Of a stretch of DNA of 7,802 nt, positions 6,364 to 7,802 are shown in pieces. Each line of letters opens with the position of its first letter. Within the stretch, counting starts at the first letter, position 1. This stretch comes from Phycisphaerales bacterium (GTDB lineage: Bacteria; Planctomycetota; Phycisphaerae; Phycisphaerales; SM1A02). The DNA lies in the NCBI GenBank assembly GCA_007135295.1, contig SLJD01000027.1:1-7802 (forward strand). The letters are read 5' to 3'. The position numbers and the translations under genes are program-made. The notes beneath the pieces were generated by a model, which was not told the DNA's origin, made no database searches, and saw nothing but the letters and a program-made list of their open reading frames with translations.

Positions 6364-7581
6364 TCATGAATGCAGCACGAACTCGCGCTGCGCAAGCTGC
6401 TCTTCCATCTGCGTCCGCAGGTCACCGATGGCCCCGTCGAGTTCGCGGCTGCAGAGGACGAGCATGTCGATCAGCCCGTGATAATCCTCGACGCTGATAT
6501 ACTCCGGGCCGACACGCGCTTCAGCCCGGCCGTCGCGAACGCCGTCGATGTCCTGCATGTTGTGGTAGTTGCCGAGCGGCAAACACAGGCAGGTCGACTG
6601 GTACCCGAAAGAACTGAACCCGGTCGCCTCGCACCGGCCCCCGGGCATGAGCTTGCGCTGCCACTTGAAGTCCGGATGATTCTTCTCATGCTCGAACATG
6701 ATCGAGCTGATCCGGTTCGTGAGCGTCGGCTCGAAAACGCTCACCCGATCGCCCACGCGGAGAATCGGCCCGGCGCCGATCGGTGACTCGGGAAAGCTCC
6801 GCGAGTTCTCCAGGCAGATGATCCGGGCGTCCTTCGGAGCCGAACCGTCACGGCAACTGGCGAGCGTACCGATAAACCCGATCTCCTCGGCCCGGGTGAG
6901 CAGCACGCCGACGTGCCCCATCTCGCGATCATTGCGGAGGTCGTCCAGCGCCGCAAGCGCTGCGGACACCGCCGCCAGATCATCACAGGCGTGCGTGTGC
7001 AATATCCCCTTGCTGACACGAGGCAGCCGGTTGTGGCCGGGAAGCACCCACCGGCCGACATCGCCGGGCTGGATCGTTTGCGAAGTACGGCTCAGCCGTG
7101 CCGTGACACGCTTAAAGGGCGTGGCCGCGCTGTCGAGGTTCGTGATCGTCGCGCGATGCGGCGTGTCGTCGGCGTCGAAAATCTCAATGCGCGCGTCCTC
7201 GAAGTACGGGTCCATCACACCGCCGCGGAACTCCAGTTCGACGTCCCGGCCACCGGCCGCTTCACGGACTACGAACGCCGGATGGTCGAGATGGGCCTGC
7301 AGCAGGATCGGCTGGCGGGAGGACCGCTTCTTCTGTGTGATGAATAGATTGCCGGCATCGTCGCGATCGAGCGTGAGGTTCCGGCGACTCTTCAACCACT
7401 GCTCGACCCATTGAATGACGCGATGCTCGCGGCCGGCCGCAGTCGGCAATGACGTCAGCTCTTGCAGCCAGCGTTCGTGGTCGCGGCGGACGGCGGCGGA
7501 GCGCTTTCCGGCGCCATTTGAGGTCGAGCGGCGGGCGGGTGATTTCTTCGTATTTTTCGTCGACGTAGACTGGGTTTTCAT
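6364..7581 (-). CDS. M42/M20-type zinc metallopeptidase (aminopeptidase-like)
   Basis: This 405 aa protein has the full set of metal ligands and catalytic residues of the di-zinc M42/M20/M28 clan: His97 and Asp99 in LLQAHLDHPAF, bridging Asp200 in HTHACDDLAAV, the general base pair Glu232-Glu233 in TRAEEIGFIGT, Glu258 in CLENSRSF, and His340 in LGNYHNM. A segment of about 75 residues between the first and second motifs (about 115-190) fits the inserted PDZ-like beta domain of M42 aminopeptidases. GGRCEATGF (314-322) matches the family's 'GGTDA' position. Residues 1-32 are a basic Lys/Arg/Ser/Thr-rich tail with no signal-peptide pattern, so a cytoplasmic location is likely. ATG 7581 has no Shine-Dalgarno, but a TACCAT element sits six bases before it. 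The gene diverges from pheS. Substrate (peptide, or another amide) cannot be told; a deacylase role is possible. Confidence 0.85.
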   Translation of the reverse strand: MKTQSTSTKNTKKSPARRSTSNGAGKRSAAVRRDHERWLQELTSLPTAAGREHRVIQWVEQWLKSRRNLTLDRDDAGNLFITQKKRSSRQPILLQAHLDHPAFVVREAAGGRDVELEFRGGVMDPYFEDARIEIFDADDTPHRATITNLDSAATPFKRVTARLSRTSQTIQPGDVGRWVLPGHNRLPRVSKGILHTHACDDLAAVSAALAALDDLRNDREMGHVGVLLTRAEEIGFIGTLASCRDGSAPKDARIICLENSRSFPESPIGAGPILRVGDRVSVFEPTLTNRISSIMFEHEKNHPDFKWQRKLMPGGRCEATGFSSFGYQSTCLCLPLGNYHNMQDIDGVRDGRAEARVGPEYISVEDYHGLIDMLVLCSRELDGAIGDLRTQMEEQLAQREFVLHS

Positions 7582-7587
7582 GCCGGC

Positions 7588-7593
7588 ATGGTA
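7588..7593 (-). promoter_or_regulatory. Candidate -10 element of the peptidase gene, leaderless spacing
   Basis: TACCAT on the minus strand matches four of six positions of TATAAT and ends six bases before ATG 7581. A CTGGCG at 7616-7611, 17 bases upstream, is a poor -35. Together with the lack of a Shine-Dalgarno this points to transcription starting at or next to the start codon. Confidence 0.3.
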
Positions 7594-7647
7594 CGTGACG
7601 GCAGACGTTTCGCCAGCCCCCTGCCGGACGCCGGACGGGCAAACCGT

Positions 7648-7653
7648 TACACT
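7648..7653 (+). promoter_or_regulatory. Candidate -10 element of pheS, near-leaderless spacing
   Basis: TACACT, in the context GTTACACT, matches four of six positions of TATAAT and ends nine bases before ATG 7663. No good -35 hexamer is visible at 16-18 bases upstream, and only a short GGA precedes the start codon. The predicted leader is at most a few bases. Confidence 0.35.
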
Positions 7654-7662
7654 GCCGGAATC

Positions 7663-7802
7663 ATGCTGGACGCACTCAATGAACTTGAACAGACCGCCCT
7701 GAGCGAGCTGGAGAGCGTTTCCGACGCCGATGGCCTGGAGCAGTGGCGGATCACGTATCTCGGCTCCAAGGGCCGGCTCAAGGGCCTCATGCCAAAGATG
7801 AA
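7663..7802 (+). CDS. pheS: Phenylalanyl-tRNA synthetase alpha subunit, N-terminus (partial, runs off right edge)
   Basis: The frame opens at ATG 7663 and runs 46 codons to the edge. The peptide begins with an acidic coiled-coil-like helix (LNELEQTALSELESVSDADG) followed by LEQWRITYLGSKGRLKGLM at residues 25-43. The 'LExWRxxYLGxKGxL' block is the hallmark of the N-terminal tRNA-binding coiled coil of bacterial PheS, which charges tRNA-Phe as an alpha2-beta2 complex with PheT in the cytoplasm. The catalytic domain lies outside the window. No attenuator or T-box is possible in the very short gap (81 bases) to the divergent peptidase gene, so regulation of the kind seen in E. coli pheST is not present here. 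Confidence 0.9.
   Translation, partial: MLDALNELEQTALSELESVSDADGLEQWRITYLGSKGRLKGLMPKM

Noticed and set aside
6340..6372. Possible bidirectional terminator between the converging TIM-barrel and peptidase genes (CGCG-TTCAC-CGCG and ATTCATGAAT palindrome).
   Set aside because: The stem is only four pairs, no T run follows on either strand, and the palindrome overlaps the peptidase stop codon.

Overview
This 7.8 kb window is GC-rich bacterial DNA. It carries a catabolic gene cluster, some ordinary housekeeping-type genes, and a small accessory edge at the left. My best guess is a planctomycete of the Phycisphaerae type. That rests on the style of the PheS N-terminus, the small lipoprotein, the transposase N-terminus and the poor Shine-Dalgarno signals; no 16S or other decisive marker is present.

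Layout, left to right. Positions 1-172 (minus) hold the N-terminus of a probable IS5-type transposase running off the window. Positions 252-834 (minus) hold a small predicted lipoprotein gene split by a one-base frameshift. Positions 835-1307 contain no supportable gene but do contain an imperfect hairpin. Positions 1308-5426 (minus) are a compact three-gene run transcribed right to left: a class III aminotransferase, arginine/ornithine N-succinyltransferase (astA) and succinylglutamate semialdehyde dehydrogenase (astD). The last two overlap by four bases (ATGA). Positions about 5602-6345 (plus) encode a xylose-isomerase-like TIM-barrel protein whose usual metal ligands look altered. Converging on it at 6364-7581 (minus) is an M42/M20-type metallopeptidase with all expected metal ligands. 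Divergent from the peptidase, pheS (phenylalanyl-tRNA synthetase alpha) begins at 7663 and runs off the right edge.

How the genes fit together. AstA adds succinate to the alpha-amino group of arginine or ornithine, an aminotransferase produces succinylglutamate semialdehyde, and AstD oxidises it to succinylglutamate. This matches the arginine succinyltransferase (AST) pathway, with the class III aminotransferase filling the AstC role. No astB (succinylarginine dihydrolase) or astE (succinylglutamate desuccinylase) lies in the window, so the cluster as seen could run on ornithine instead of arginine. The other genes show no clear link to this pathway.

I do not see a clearly new biological system. 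The best leads are the incomplete AST cluster with an atypical aminotransferase, the frameshifted lipoprotein beside a transposase, the possibly non-catalytic TIM-barrel protein, and -10-like elements so close to start codons that several genes may make leaderless mRNAs.
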